Assembly (NCBI GenBank): GCA_003094555.1
Contig: NATW01000132.1
Coordinates: forward strand, 1 to 43,096
Source of the DNA: a gamma proteobacterium symbiont of Ctena orbiculata
GTDB lineage: Bacteria > Pseudomonadota > Gammaproteobacteria > Chromatiales > Chromatiaceae
DNA: 43,096 nt
Direction of reading: 5' to 3'
In this document: piece after piece, positions 1 through 6,788 of the stretch
Layout of the letters: each line of letters starts with the position of its first letter
Position numbering within the stretch: the first letter of the stretch is position 1
Notes under the pieces: generated by a model
What the model was told of the DNA's origin: nothing
Seen by the model: the letters and a program-made list of their open reading frames with translations, nothing else
The model's database searches: none
Program-made: the position numbers and the translations under genes

Positions 1-447
1 CTGTATGTCGATTGCAGTTTTGCGCCCTGTGTCCACCATGTGGGTGGAGACTGTTCCCAGGTGTTGGGATGACCCGACCACACCTGAAACAGCAAGTGAA
101 AAACCATCGCCTATCTCTTTAAACGCAGTTCCAATTTGGTTGAGTTCATCACGTGTGTCGATGTTCAGGCGTTTACTGAGATCGCCTTCTGACATCTGAT
201 CCGAGACGTTTTTCAAGTGCTGCAAGTTTCCAGTCAAGCTTAAATATATGCCAGTGGAAAAAAGAATCAGCATGGCTGTTGCGGCCCCTACAATAATATA
301 GTGTCTGAGGAAGAATTGGCCGGCGGTATAGAGTTCAAAACTAAGATAACCGATGGTGGTTAGAAACAGCACGATAACCAGAACAAACTTTACCCTATAG
401 GTGAGCAGGTTGGTCAGGTTGACGATAGGAGTCATTAGGTCATTCAT
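1..447 (-). CDS. Methyl-accepting chemotaxis protein, N-terminal part (cut by window edge)
   Basis: Reading leftward from an ATG at 447, the frame stays open for 149 codons to the window edge, so the C-terminal signalling domain is missing. The protein starts MNDLMTPIVNLTN and has two hydrophobic segments (about residues 20-38 and 48-70) separated by only a few residues, so it has almost no periplasmic sensor domain. A HAMP-like linker follows (LKNVSDQMSEGDLSKRL, then DELNQIGTAF), and then a helical stretch with Gly, Ser and Thr typical of the start of a chemoreceptor signalling domain. Such receptors are inner-membrane proteins that feed CheA/CheW. It could instead be another HAMP-containing sensor, because the hairpin tip is outside the window. 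Confidence 0.75.
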   Translation of the reverse strand, partial: MNDLMTPIVNLTNLLTYRVKFVLVIVLFLTTIGYLSFELYTAGQFFLRHYIIVGAATAMLILFSTGIYLSLTGNLQHLKNVSDQMSEGDLSKRLNIDTRDELNQIGTAFKEIGDGFSLAVSGVVGSSQHLGTVSTHMVDTGRKTAIDIQ

Positions 448-736
448 AAAATCACCACAGTGATGATCAAGCCTATCTAGATATAGCGTTCGTATCGCTT
501 AATTCTTGAAATACTTTGAGAAGCTCCCTATTCAAGGAAGGACTGATCTTTAAGTCTAAAAAATCAATAATTATATGGATATTATATAATTACAGATTGA
601 GCTGGACGTCAATTGTACATTCGCCAAGACATTTTTTATTACAGCTTTACGGTGAAGTGTTTGGTTGATTTCCATCTTGAAGCCGGGTTTTGAATTTATT
701 TGATTGGGGTTCTGAATAGTCTCGAAGAAGTGTTAA
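448..736. other. AT-rich intergenic gap with a palindrome
   Basis: No gene is seen. The stretch separates two minus-strand genes, so it should hold the promoter of the receptor gene at 447 and the 3' end of the transcript from 737. It contains a perfect 8-bp inverted repeat, AATTATAT at 569-576 and ATATAATT at 584-591, with a 7-nt spacer. This could be an operator or simply AT-rich chance. Confidence 0.4.
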
Positions 737-1948
737 TCAGGCATTGAACCTCAGGACGTGAATCCCTTCGCCCCGCTCGTGAACATACGCCAGGCGATTG
801 ACAGGATCGAAGCCGAGGGTCCGCACCTGGTCGAGTTCACTGATCCAGGTAATGTCCGTGTTGCGCAGGCAGAAGTCCATGTCGAAGGTCGCATAGGGGC
901 GAATGTTGTTTAAAGGACTCTGATTGCCGTCGAAGGCCTGCTTGAGGTCGCGGGCGTCGTAGAGATAGAACCTGTCATTCATGGTGCCGCCGGTTGCGTA
1001 GGTGCCCTGCCAGCTGCCTGTGATCGCGCCACCCGTGTCATAGAAGGCGTCACTGCCGCCACAGCCGTAGGCCATGAAGGTGCGTGTCTCGGGCAGGACG
1101 ATAGTGCCTCGATGGGTGCTCATGCCGTTCCACACATCGCTCTCGTAACCGGGGGTGAAGGGATAGCCGCTGCCGGCGATGTCCGTGTAGTAGCAGGCAT
1201 TCACACCCGGGACCGTCTGGCTGGTGCTCCCCTGGACATCGTCTGGGTTGAAAAAGTGGAAGCCTGGGCCGTAGCCGGCGTTGTTCATCAGGGAGAGGTT
1301 GCCGCCGCCACCGACGATGGCCTGGTAGCCGCCGAACACGCTCTGCCACTCAGGCGGGAGTTCACAGCCCATGCCGTTGCCGACGATGCGCTGGTTCACA
1401 TTCGTGACCCGATAGGGTCCCAGCACGGTGTCGTCTGAAAGGTCGAGGCTCGGCCGAACGAACATGCAGGAGGATGTGGGATCGTTGATGTAGAGGCCCG
1501 CCACGGTGATCAGTAACCGGCCATTGGAGACCAGCATACCCGTTACAGGGGCGCCGTTGCCGTATTGCCCGTCGTTGACTTGGGCCTGACGGTTCAATCC
1601 GCAGGCCAAGGTGAAACTCTGCAGCATGCCGGCCGTATTGTACGGGGCCGAGAGGCTGGGTGTGGGGATGGATATCTCCGCAAGTATGGTGTTCACGCGA
1701 TCATTGTTGGTGGTCGATCCGGTGAGGAACAGGGAGTTGTTCGCCGGGTTGTAGGCAATGCCGCCACCGCCCTGATCCGGTGAGCCTTGGAAACCATCGT
1801 GGGCCTGCCCGCCAACGCTTCCGCTGCCGCTGGGTAGTGCAAAGCCTCCCAGGTATTCAATCTTCGAGGTGTCGTACAGCGGCAGATCCAGCTGGTCACC
1901 AAGGGCGGGTAAGACGCGAATCGTGAAGCTCTGTGTTGAACTTGCCAT
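737..1948 (-). CDS. Propeller-like protein with an N-terminal Ig-fold last strand (third cistron of a split Ig-propeller set)
   Basis: 403 residues. It begins MASSTQSFTIRV, which looks like the last strand of a bacterial Ig/cadherin-like domain, with no signal peptide. The rest is Gly-, Asn- and aromatic-rich with motifs such as GGIAYNPANNSLFLTG and a terminal VNRLAYVHERGEGIHVLRF. These resemble blades of a secreted beta-propeller; I do not recognise the family. Cysteines are scattered, suggesting an oxidising compartment. The start ATG is preceded by AGGAG at a 7-nt spacing inside a 35-nt spacer that directly follows the stop of the upstream cistron (1981-2271). Without that spacer the upstream ORF end (YVATADDGNA) and this start would read as one Ig domain. 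It may therefore be the body of a once-continuous Tat lipoprotein now translated separately. Export is unexplained if it is made alone. Confidence 0.75.
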   Translation of the reverse strand: MASSTQSFTIRVLPALGDQLDLPLYDTSKIEYLGGFALPSGSGSVGGQAHDGFQGSPDQGGGGIAYNPANNSLFLTGSTTNNDRVNTILAEISIPTPSLSAPYNTAGMLQSFTLACGLNRQAQVNDGQYGNGAPVTGMLVSNGRLLITVAGLYINDPTSSCMFVRPSLDLSDDTVLGPYRVTNVNQRIVGNGMGCELPPEWQSVFGGYQAIVGGGGNLSLMNNAGYGPGFHFFNPDDVQGSTSQTVPGVNACYYTDIAGSGYPFTPGYESDVWNGMSTHRGTIVLPETRTFMAYGCGGSDAFYDTGGAITGSWQGTYATGGTMNDRFYLYDARDLKQAFDGNQSPLNNIRPYATFDMDFCLRNTDITWISELDQVRTLGFDPVNRLAYVHERGEGIHVLRFNA

Positions 1949-1983
1949 GGTGTAACTCCTGTATCTCTATGGATCGTCCGCTA
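1949..1983 (-). promoter_or_regulatory. 35-nt intercistronic spacer with ribosome-binding site (copy B)
   Basis: Counted from the TAG stop of the 1981-2271 ORF (1981-1983) to the base before the ATG at 1948, the spacer is 35 nt. It carries AGGAG at 1956-1960. It is nearly identical to copy A at 2272-2306: three substitutions and two one-base indels that cancel, so both are 35 nt. It marks a translational restart in the middle of an Ig-like domain. Confidence 0.7.
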
Positions 1984-2271
1984 TGCATTCCCGTCATCGG
2001 CGGTAGCCACATAGGAAGCCGCGTCGGCCTCTCCGGTGGGGGTTCCACTGATCACACCGTCGTTGAGGGTGACGCCGTCTGGCAGTGCCTGGTCGAGGGA
2101 AATCGTCAGTGTGTCGCCATCCGGATCGGTGACATAGTCGTTGAGATCGATGTGGACGGCAACGCCCACGGTCCAGGTCTGCGCCGGAATCGTGCTCCAC
2201 ACGGGCGCCTCGTTCTGGTCGCCATCGGCGGGCATGACGTTAATTGTGAAGCTTTGTGTTGAACTTGCCAT
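1981..2271 (-). CDS. Stand-alone permuted Ig-like module (second cistron of the split set)
   Basis: 96 residues with no signal peptide. It starts MASSTQSFTINV (last strand of the preceding Ig domain), then a linker MPADGDQNE, then an almost complete Ig-like domain from APVWSTIPAQTW to YVATADDGNA, where it stops at TAG. That domain lacks its own final strand, which sits at the start of the next cistron. The start ATG at 2271 has AGGAG six bases upstream. The He_PIG/cadherin-like Ig family is common in secreted bacterial proteins, usually as uninterrupted tandem domains, so a cistron in which the domain boundary is shifted by one strand is odd. It is either a functional separate subunit, a fragment of a broken gene, or part of a product joined by recoding. 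Confidence 0.65.
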   Translation of the reverse strand: MASSTQSFTINVMPADGDQNEAPVWSTIPAQTWTVGVAVHIDLNDYVTDPDGDTLTISLDQALPDGVTLNDGVISGTPTGEADAASYVATADDGNA

Positions 2272-2306
2272 CGTGTACTCCTGTATGCTCTATCGATCGT
2301 CCTCTA
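2272..2306 (-). promoter_or_regulatory. 35-nt intercistronic spacer with ribosome-binding site (copy A)
   Basis: It runs from the TAG stop of the 2304-2618 ORF to the base before the ATG at 2271 and carries AGGAG at 2278-2282. It is a near duplicate of copy B at 1949-1983. The length is not a multiple of three, so stop-codon readthrough alone would not keep the frame. Confidence 0.7.
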
Positions 2307-2618
2307 GCCGGTTCCGTCATCGGCGGTCGCCGCATACGAGGTCGATGCGGTCGCTGTGGTGGGGGTTCCACTGATCACGCTACCGTTGAGGGTGACACCG
2401 TCTGGCAGGGGTCTGTCGAGGGAAAATGTCAATGCATCGCCTTCCGGATCGGTGACATAGTCGTTGAGATCGAGATGGACGGGATCGCCCACGGTCCAGG
2501 TCTGCGGTGGAATCGTGCTCCATACGGGCGCTCCGGGTTCACAGCCCGAGAAGACAATGCCCATGGCGACGTACCCGGTGTTGCGAATGAATTCCCGACG
2601 GGTTTGCAGCTTGCTCAT
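2304..2618 (-). CDS. Tat-exported lipoprotein with an incomplete Ig-like domain (first cistron of the split set)
   Basis: 104 residues from the ATG at 2618, chosen because AAGGAT lies just upstream and because it gives a compact signal: MSKLQTRREFIRN contains a twin-arginine motif (TRREFIR), then a short hydrophobic stretch ending in a lipobox (VFSGC). The mature part goes straight into an Ig-like domain (GAPVWSTIPPQTW to YAATADDGTG) and stops at TAG before the expected last strand. An upstream ATG in frame at 2639 is less likely. By family knowledge such proteins are folded in the cytoplasm, exported by Tat and anchored by lipid. Downstream cistrons at 2271 and 1948 follow after 35-nt spacers, so the three probably share a transcript. 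A close paralogue lies at 3123-3494. Confidence 0.7.
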   Translation of the reverse strand: MSKLQTRREFIRNTGYVAMGIVFSGCEPGAPVWSTIPPQTWTVGDPVHLDLNDYVTDPEGDALTFSLDRPLPDGVTLNGSVISGTPTTATASTSYAATADDGTG

Positions 2619-3122
2619 GTTCGTCATCCTTGTGCGCATGTGATCATCGACTCCCTGAAGCTACCAGTTACGACCGGGTATAAAAAGGGTATTACAGGAA
2701 AAATGAGACCTTTATCATTTTTTGGCGGTTGCACTTTTTATTTTGCGACGCTGTTGAGTCGGTACCGCTTACTTTTCCCACGTTAAGGATCTCTGTTGCC
2801 GGATTGATAGATTTCCCTGAATGTTGTGGAATAAATGCTGTTCAGTTTCTTTATCCTGTTTCGCATATCATTCCCTTTACCGATGTTGAGATATGGGCGG
2901 TCAGTTCCATGCTGATCCCGGCCTGAATATCAGATGGAATATCGAAAACAGTCCGGGCACCCTGAATCTGGATATGGGTTGTCTCAATGACAGGCCAAAA
3001 CGCGTGATCCTTATTGATGCAATTGATGGAGTGGCAAGGCGTTAAATTAAAGAGGGTGGGACTAGAGGAGAGTGGCTGCTGTTTACCTGGCCCGATTCAA
3101 TATCTATAACGGATTGGGTCTC
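2619..3122. other. Intergenic region with upstream duplicate and a possible gene remnant
   Basis: Positions near 2656-2711 resemble the region upstream of the paralogue at 3494, so the duplication included the promoter area. Between about 2865 and 3100 the minus strand has a start-less open frame that reads protein-like (for example HAFWPVIETTHIQIQ, then FDIPSDIQAGISMEL) and ends in a stop near 2865. It could be the remnant of a broken gene. I recognise no family and do not annotate it as a gene. Confidence 0.3.
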
Positions 3123-3494
3123 CTAGGCATTTCCGTCATCGGCGGTTGCCGCATACGAGGTCGATGCGGTCGCTGTGGAGGGGGTGCCACTGATCACGCC
3201 GTCGTTGATGGTGACACCGTTCGGCAGAGCGCTGTCGAGGGAAATCGTCAGCGCATCGCCATCCGCATCGGTGACATAGTCGTTGAGATCGAGATAGACG
3301 GGAACACCCACGGTCCAGGTCTGGGCCGGAATCGTGCTCCACACGGGCGCCTGGTTGTTGGTTGATCCGTCGTCGGGTGTTTCGTCATCGGCGGGTGGAT
3401 CGGAATCCTCGGAGCCACAGCCCATGAAGGCAATGCCCATGGCGACGTACCCAGTGTTGCGAATGAATTGTCGGCGTGTTTGCAGCTTGGTCAT
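3123..3494 (-). CDS. Tat-exported lipoprotein with an incomplete Ig-like domain (paralogue)
   Basis: 123 residues. MTKLQTRRQFIRN carries a twin-arginine motif (TRRQFIR), followed by a short hydrophobic run and a lipobox (AFMGC). A low-complexity acidic linker (SEDSDPPADDETPDDGS) leads into one Ig-like domain that ends, like its neighbour at 2304, exactly at YAATADDGNA and a TAG stop, lacking the final strand. AAGGAT precedes the ATG. No ATG with the ASSTQSFT strand follows here; the next 60 bases only weakly resemble the 35-nt spacers. It seems to be the orphan member of the family: either a truncated duplicate or an acceptor that uses a donor strand from another protein. Confidence 0.7.
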   Translation of the reverse strand: MTKLQTRRQFIRNTGYVAMGIAFMGCGSEDSDPPADDETPDDGSTNNQAPVWSTIPAQTWTVGVPVYLDLNDYVTDADGDALTISLDSALPNGVTINDGVISGTPSTATASTSYAATADDGNA

Positions 3495-3950
3495 GATCGT
3501 AATCCTTGCACGCGCGTGCTCATCGACATCCAGAGGCTATCAGTTCAGTCTGAACATATGAAGGGTTTATAGGGATAAAACGAGACCCGGATCGCGGGTA
3601 GTACGAGATATCAATCGTTTTTTTCCTGAAACTCCTTACAGTCTTAGCAAGCTAAAATCCCGATTTTGATTATTACTTTATCGCTGTGCTATTTAGTTGT
3701 CGCGATTGAGCGAGGGCTTTGTTCCTGGACCAGTGGCGGTATGCAAAGTAGGTGATAGAGAGGAGGTAATGAGGCTATGCCTTAGTTTTAAAAGAGTTTT
3801 TATATGGTTGATCTTGAAGTATCGATTTCATGCATTTCACTAAAAAGTCACCATTCAATTTTTTCATGTAATAGTGGTGTCATCAAAAAAATGTAGCATG
3901 CAGCCTGCTGTACCCACTCAACATTCTGATACGGACGAAAGGAGAGCGCT
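3495..3950. other. Divergent intergenic region upstream of the phosphate transporter
   Basis: No gene is seen in these 456 bases. The left part should hold the promoter of the minus-strand lipoprotein, the right part the promoter of the plus-strand transporter operon, including the candidate Pho-box-like repeat at 3834-3851. Confidence 0.4.
3834..3851 (+). promoter_or_regulatory. Possible Pho-box-like direct repeat
   Basis: Two heptamers 11 bases apart, ATTTCAC (3834-3840) and AAGTCAC (3845-3851), separated by TAAA, partly match the PhoB half-site CTGTCAY with AT-rich 4-nt spacing. The position, about 100 bases before a Na+/phosphate symporter gene, makes phosphate control reasonable. The match is imperfect, so this is a weak call. 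Confidence 0.25.
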
Positions 3951-5111
3951 GTGAACGAAGCAGTAGCACAAAGCTCTGCTACGGCAGGGTCATCTAATTG
4001 GAAACAGTGGATTAGCATTGCTTTCCTGGTTTATCTTCTCTTGGTTGCGGTAGGGATGATCGGAAGCGGCTTCAAAATGGCCGCTGGTCCCCAAGCAAAA
4101 GAACTCTTTGAATTTGCCAGTAATCCCATTACCGCACTAGTTATCGGTGTCCTGGCAACTGCACTGATCCAATCTTCAAGTACGGTCACATCCATTATTG
4201 TGGGTCTGGTGGCTGGTGGAATGCCAGTGGAAATTGCAATTCCAATGGTCATGGGCGCCAATATCGGTACCACCGTTACCAATACTATTGTATCGCTGGG
4301 TATGGTGAGACAGGGAGAGGACTTCCGGCGCGCATTCGCAGCGGCAACAATACATGACTTCTTCAACGTACTGAGCGTAGTGATATTTCTCCCGCTTGAG
4401 GTGATGTTTGGTTTCCTGGAGAAAATGGGGGCCTACATGGCCAACCTGATGGTGGGTGGAGAGTCGATGTCGGTCAAAGGTTTCAACTTTATTAAGCCTT
4501 TGGTAAAGCCACCGTTGAATTTTCTCAAGGATACCTTTAGCGGTATCGGATTATCAGATCTGATAGTAGGTATTGTGCTGATTGTTCTAGGTATCGCGAT
4601 GATCTTTTTTGTGATTACCGCCATTGGAAAGATCCTTAAAGTGCTCATGGTCGGTAAAGCAAAAGATATCCTGCACAACGCCGTCGGCCGTGGACCGATC
4701 TCCGGTGTCACCTCGGGTACACTCATTACGGTGTTGGTTCAATCCTCGTCAACCACCACCAGCTTGATCGTTCCCTTGGCGGGGAGTGGCGTATTCACGT
4801 TGCGTCAGGTCTACCCGTTCACCCTGGGAGCAAATATCGGTACTACAATCACCGCGCTGCTTGCGGCAACGGCTGTTACTGGTGTCAATGCAATTTTTGC
4901 ATTGCAAATAGCCTTGATCCATTTTCTCTATAATCTGATTGGTGTGATAGTGATCTACGGAATTCCGCTGTTGCGAGATATACCGATTAAAGCCGCAGAG
5001 ACCCTTTCCGTATTGGCCCAGAAGAACAAGTTGTATGTGGCTGGCTATATGCTGCTGGTATTTATCATTCTTCCACTAATTCTAATTGGCACCAGCGAGC
5101 TGCTGTTCTAA
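3951..5111 (+). CDS. Na+/phosphate cotransporter family protein
   Basis: 386 residues starting at GTG, with GAAAGGAG nine bases upstream. It is a polytopic inner-membrane protein with the two inverted PF02690 (NptA/SLC34-type) repeats. Each carries the signature QSSSTxT: QSSSTVTSI at about residue 73 and QSSSTTTSL at about 264. Each is followed by a GANIGTTxT motif. The family couples Na+ entry to phosphate uptake or export. There is no C-terminal PhoU-like domain, unlike many bacterial members of about 550 residues, so this is the short form. A separate coiled-coil protein follows after 20 bases, which may take over that cytosolic role. Probably co-transcribed with the next two genes. Confidence 0.9.
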   Translation: MNEAVAQSSATAGSSNWKQWISIAFLVYLLLVAVGMIGSGFKMAAGPQAKELFEFASNPITALVIGVLATALIQSSSTVTSIIVGLVAGGMPVEIAIPMVMGANIGTTVTNTIVSLGMVRQGEDFRRAFAAATIHDFFNVLSVVIFLPLEVMFGFLEKMGAYMANLMVGGESMSVKGFNFIKPLVKPPLNFLKDTFSGIGLSDLIVGIVLIVLGIAMIFFVITAIGKILKVLMVGKAKDILHNAVGRGPISGVTSGTLITVLVQSSSTTTSLIVPLAGSGVFTLRQVYPFTLGANIGTTITALLAATAVTGVNAIFALQIALIHFLYNLIGVIVIYGIPLLRDIPIKAAETLSVLAQKNKLYVAGYMLLVFIILPLILIGTSELLF

Positions 5112-5131
5112 GTATCAAAGGAGTTATCGAA

Positions 5132-5356
5132 ATGTCAGATATACAGACACATAAGCAGGCCCTGGAAGAAAAAATTGACGAACTGGAGACGAAACTGGCC
5201 GTCTTGAAGGCTGAGTTGAGAAAAGAAGCCGAATCAGAACAACACCGAGCCATTGACCAGTTGGATTTTCACTACACTGATCTGGACACCACATTCAGTT
5301 CACTCAAGGAATTCCTGGATGTGCTTCGTGATGACTTCAGGAAAACTTTCGGTTAA
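5132..5356 (+). CDS. Small coiled-coil protein of the phosphate-transport operon
   Basis: 74 residues, no signal peptide, strongly charged. The N-terminal half is a heptad-like helix (LEEKIDELETKLAVLKAEL); the C-terminal half is also helical and acidic. AAGGAGTT sits just before the ATG. It lies 20 bases after the Na+/phosphate symporter and 10 before the next gene, so translation is likely coupled. I recognise no family. A cytosolic helical partner or regulator of the transporter is an inference from context; it might stand in for the missing PhoU-like domain. Confidence 0.7.
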   Translation: MSDIQTHKQALEEKIDELETKLAVLKAELRKEAESEQHRAIDQLDFHYTDLDTTFSSLKEFLDVLRDDFRKTFG

Positions 5357-5366
5357 GGAGGCTACC

Positions 5367-5843
5367 ATGAGAGCGTTAGTCATATCTATTGTTTCCTTTC
5401 TTGTATTGTCAACCCAACCAGCTTTTGCCGGAAAAGAGAAGAAGATCGCCTTGTCGGAAGTGCCGGAAACAGTAATAAGTGTGATTAAGCGTCGTTTCGA
5501 AAAAGCCACCCTGTTGACTGCAAATACTGAGACTGAAGCAGATGGAACCATGGTTTATGAAGTTCAGGGTAAACTGTCAGACGGCCATCAGGCAGAGTTC
5601 GATGTCTTCCCGGATGGTAAATTCGAAGAGGTTGAAGTTATTTTTCCCATCGAAATGGTGCCAGGCGCGATCACCAAAGCCATAGAAAGCAAAATATCCG
5701 GGTTTATTCCGACAAAAATAGAAGCGTCTCACTCGGCAAGCATGAAAGTTGTTAGTTATGAATTTGAAGGCACAGTCAATGGTCAGAAAATTGACTTGGA
5801 AGTGTCTGCGGATGGTCGCACCATTACAGTTGCAGATCAGTGA
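5367..5843 (+). CDS. Periplasmic PepSY-like protein
   Basis: 158 residues from the ATG at 5367, chosen because it follows AAGGAGG and opens a clear Sec signal peptide (MRALVISIVSFLVLS, cleavage after AFA). The mature part has two similar modules: PETVISVIKRRF then EVQGKLSDGHQAEFDVFPDGK, and PGAITKAIESKI then EFEGTVNGQKIDLEVSADGR. This is the pattern of PepSY-like/DUF2874 (PF11396) domains, small periplasmic folds. It is the third gene of the phosphate-transport cluster, ten bases after the coiled-coil gene. A periplasmic accessory or sensor role is inference. Confidence 0.7.
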   Translation: MRALVISIVSFLVLSTQPAFAGKEKKIALSEVPETVISVIKRRFEKATLLTANTETEADGTMVYEVQGKLSDGHQAEFDVFPDGKFEEVEVIFPIEMVPGAITKAIESKISGFIPTKIEASHSASMKVVSYEFEGTVNGQKIDLEVSADGRTITVADQ

Positions 5844-6115
5844 GTGATACATTCGGGATAATTTAGGTTGTTTGATTCTCATCGTTAGTAAATGCTGCCA
5901 GCTTTGCTGGTCAGTCAATATGTTCTCTATCGCACGACCGTAACAGCTCAGTGCAAGTTGTTGGCTATCTCACTGCTGATCGCCATGTTAATATTAGCCG
6001 ACCTTGCCTTGACGGCCCCCGAAACCAAGAGGACATTAGAGCCGATATTGAAAGCTAATTATTCGCGAGCGCTTGTCAATACATGCAATTTGTGAGTGCC
6101 CCCGGTATATTAACT
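5844..6115. other. Convergent intergenic region
   Basis: It lies between the 3' ends of the PepSY-like gene and the membrane-protein gene on the opposite strand. A 67-codon plus-strand frame here has no recognisable features. I see no convincing terminator hairpin. Confidence 0.3.
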
Positions 6116-6682
6116 TCACCGGAAAATGTGTCGAGTTTTTACAATAGCAAAAGCGAGTAAAACTAACGAGCCTGCGATCACTATTCCGCCGAAAAAGGTA
6201 TAGCCCAAGACTAGAAGAAATACGGCGGTCAAAGTGGTTAATGCAAAGGCCAGATATAAATAATAAAAACATAGTTTGTAAGGTGTTTGTGGAATTATTT
6301 GATGGTTCGATTTGCTACTATCAAGCTTAGTCTCACTGGCAATTGTATTGTTAGGTTTTCCAAGCAGAAGGCCAATCGCTACCAATATATTTATGCTGTT
6401 TAATCCTAGCAACGACAAAAGGATAAATAGTTTTGGAATTCCTTCAATCTGTGCTCTGATAACAGATGGCTTTAGAATTCTGTGCAGATCATTATATCTA
6501 TTTTGCAATAGCTCTCTGCTTACTGTCTCTTGTTGCAGGAGTTCTTCGAGTAGTTGAAGTTCACTATCTAATTGCAACCCTTCAGCCAATCTGCCGTCAA
6601 CAGGGAGTGCTCTAGGTGCCAATAGGACAAGCGTAATAGACAAAATGGCCGATAGCAAAATCCAACTATGAGCAATTTTCAT
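6116..6682 (-). CDS. Hypothetical inner-membrane protein
   Basis: 188 residues with an AAGGA site nine bases before the ATG. The N-terminus is a signal anchor (about residues 7-27), followed by an acidic amphipathic helical region (ELQLLEELLQQETVSRELLQ), then three more hydrophobic segments at about 82-106, 140-160 and 162-182. No motif points to a known family. The gene is AT-rich compared with its neighbours and stands alone. Confidence 0.6.
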   Translation of the reverse strand: MKIAHSWILLSAILSITLVLLAPRALPVDGRLAEGLQLDSELQLLEELLQQETVSRELLQNRYNDLHRILKPSVIRAQIEGIPKLFILLSLLGLNSINILVAIGLLLGKPNNTIASETKLDSSKSNHQIIPQTPYKLCFYYLYLAFALTTLTAVFLLVLGYTFFGGIVIAGSLVLLAFAIVKTRHIFR

Positions 6683-6788
6683 GATTTATGTTCCTTCAAA
6701 ACCAAGTTGGTGAGATCAAAGATCCTTTGAATTTACACCTACCTGTATCCATCTGATGGGCCTGCTGTCAAGCATATGCCTGAACGTC

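Larger units (their letters stand above)
1949..3494. repeat. Three divergent copies of an Ig-domain coding unit
   Basis: Three coding units on the minus strand (within 1981-2271, 2304-2618 and 3123-3494) encode near-identical Ig-like sequence: APVWSTIPxQTWTVG, then LNDYVTD, GVISGTP and ATADDG. DNA similarity is high. The units at 2304-2618 and 3123-3494 also share their Tat-lipoprotein start and an upstream segment (around 2656-2711 and 3534-3586). This is local duplication of a gene or domain, not an insertion sequence. Confidence 0.75.

Noticed and set aside
2272-2306. Stop-codon readthrough joining the first two Ig cistrons
   Set aside because: The 35-nt spacer is not a multiple of three, so readthrough would leave the frame.
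2256-2786. Plus-strand open frame of 176 codons
   Set aside because: It lies antisense to the Tat lipoprotein cistron and its composition mirrors the Ig repeats of the minus strand; the family identity is clear on the minus strand.
5892-6095. Possible 67-residue plus-strand gene in the gap after the PepSY-like gene
   Set aside because: No ribosome-binding site and no recognisable protein pattern; too short to support.
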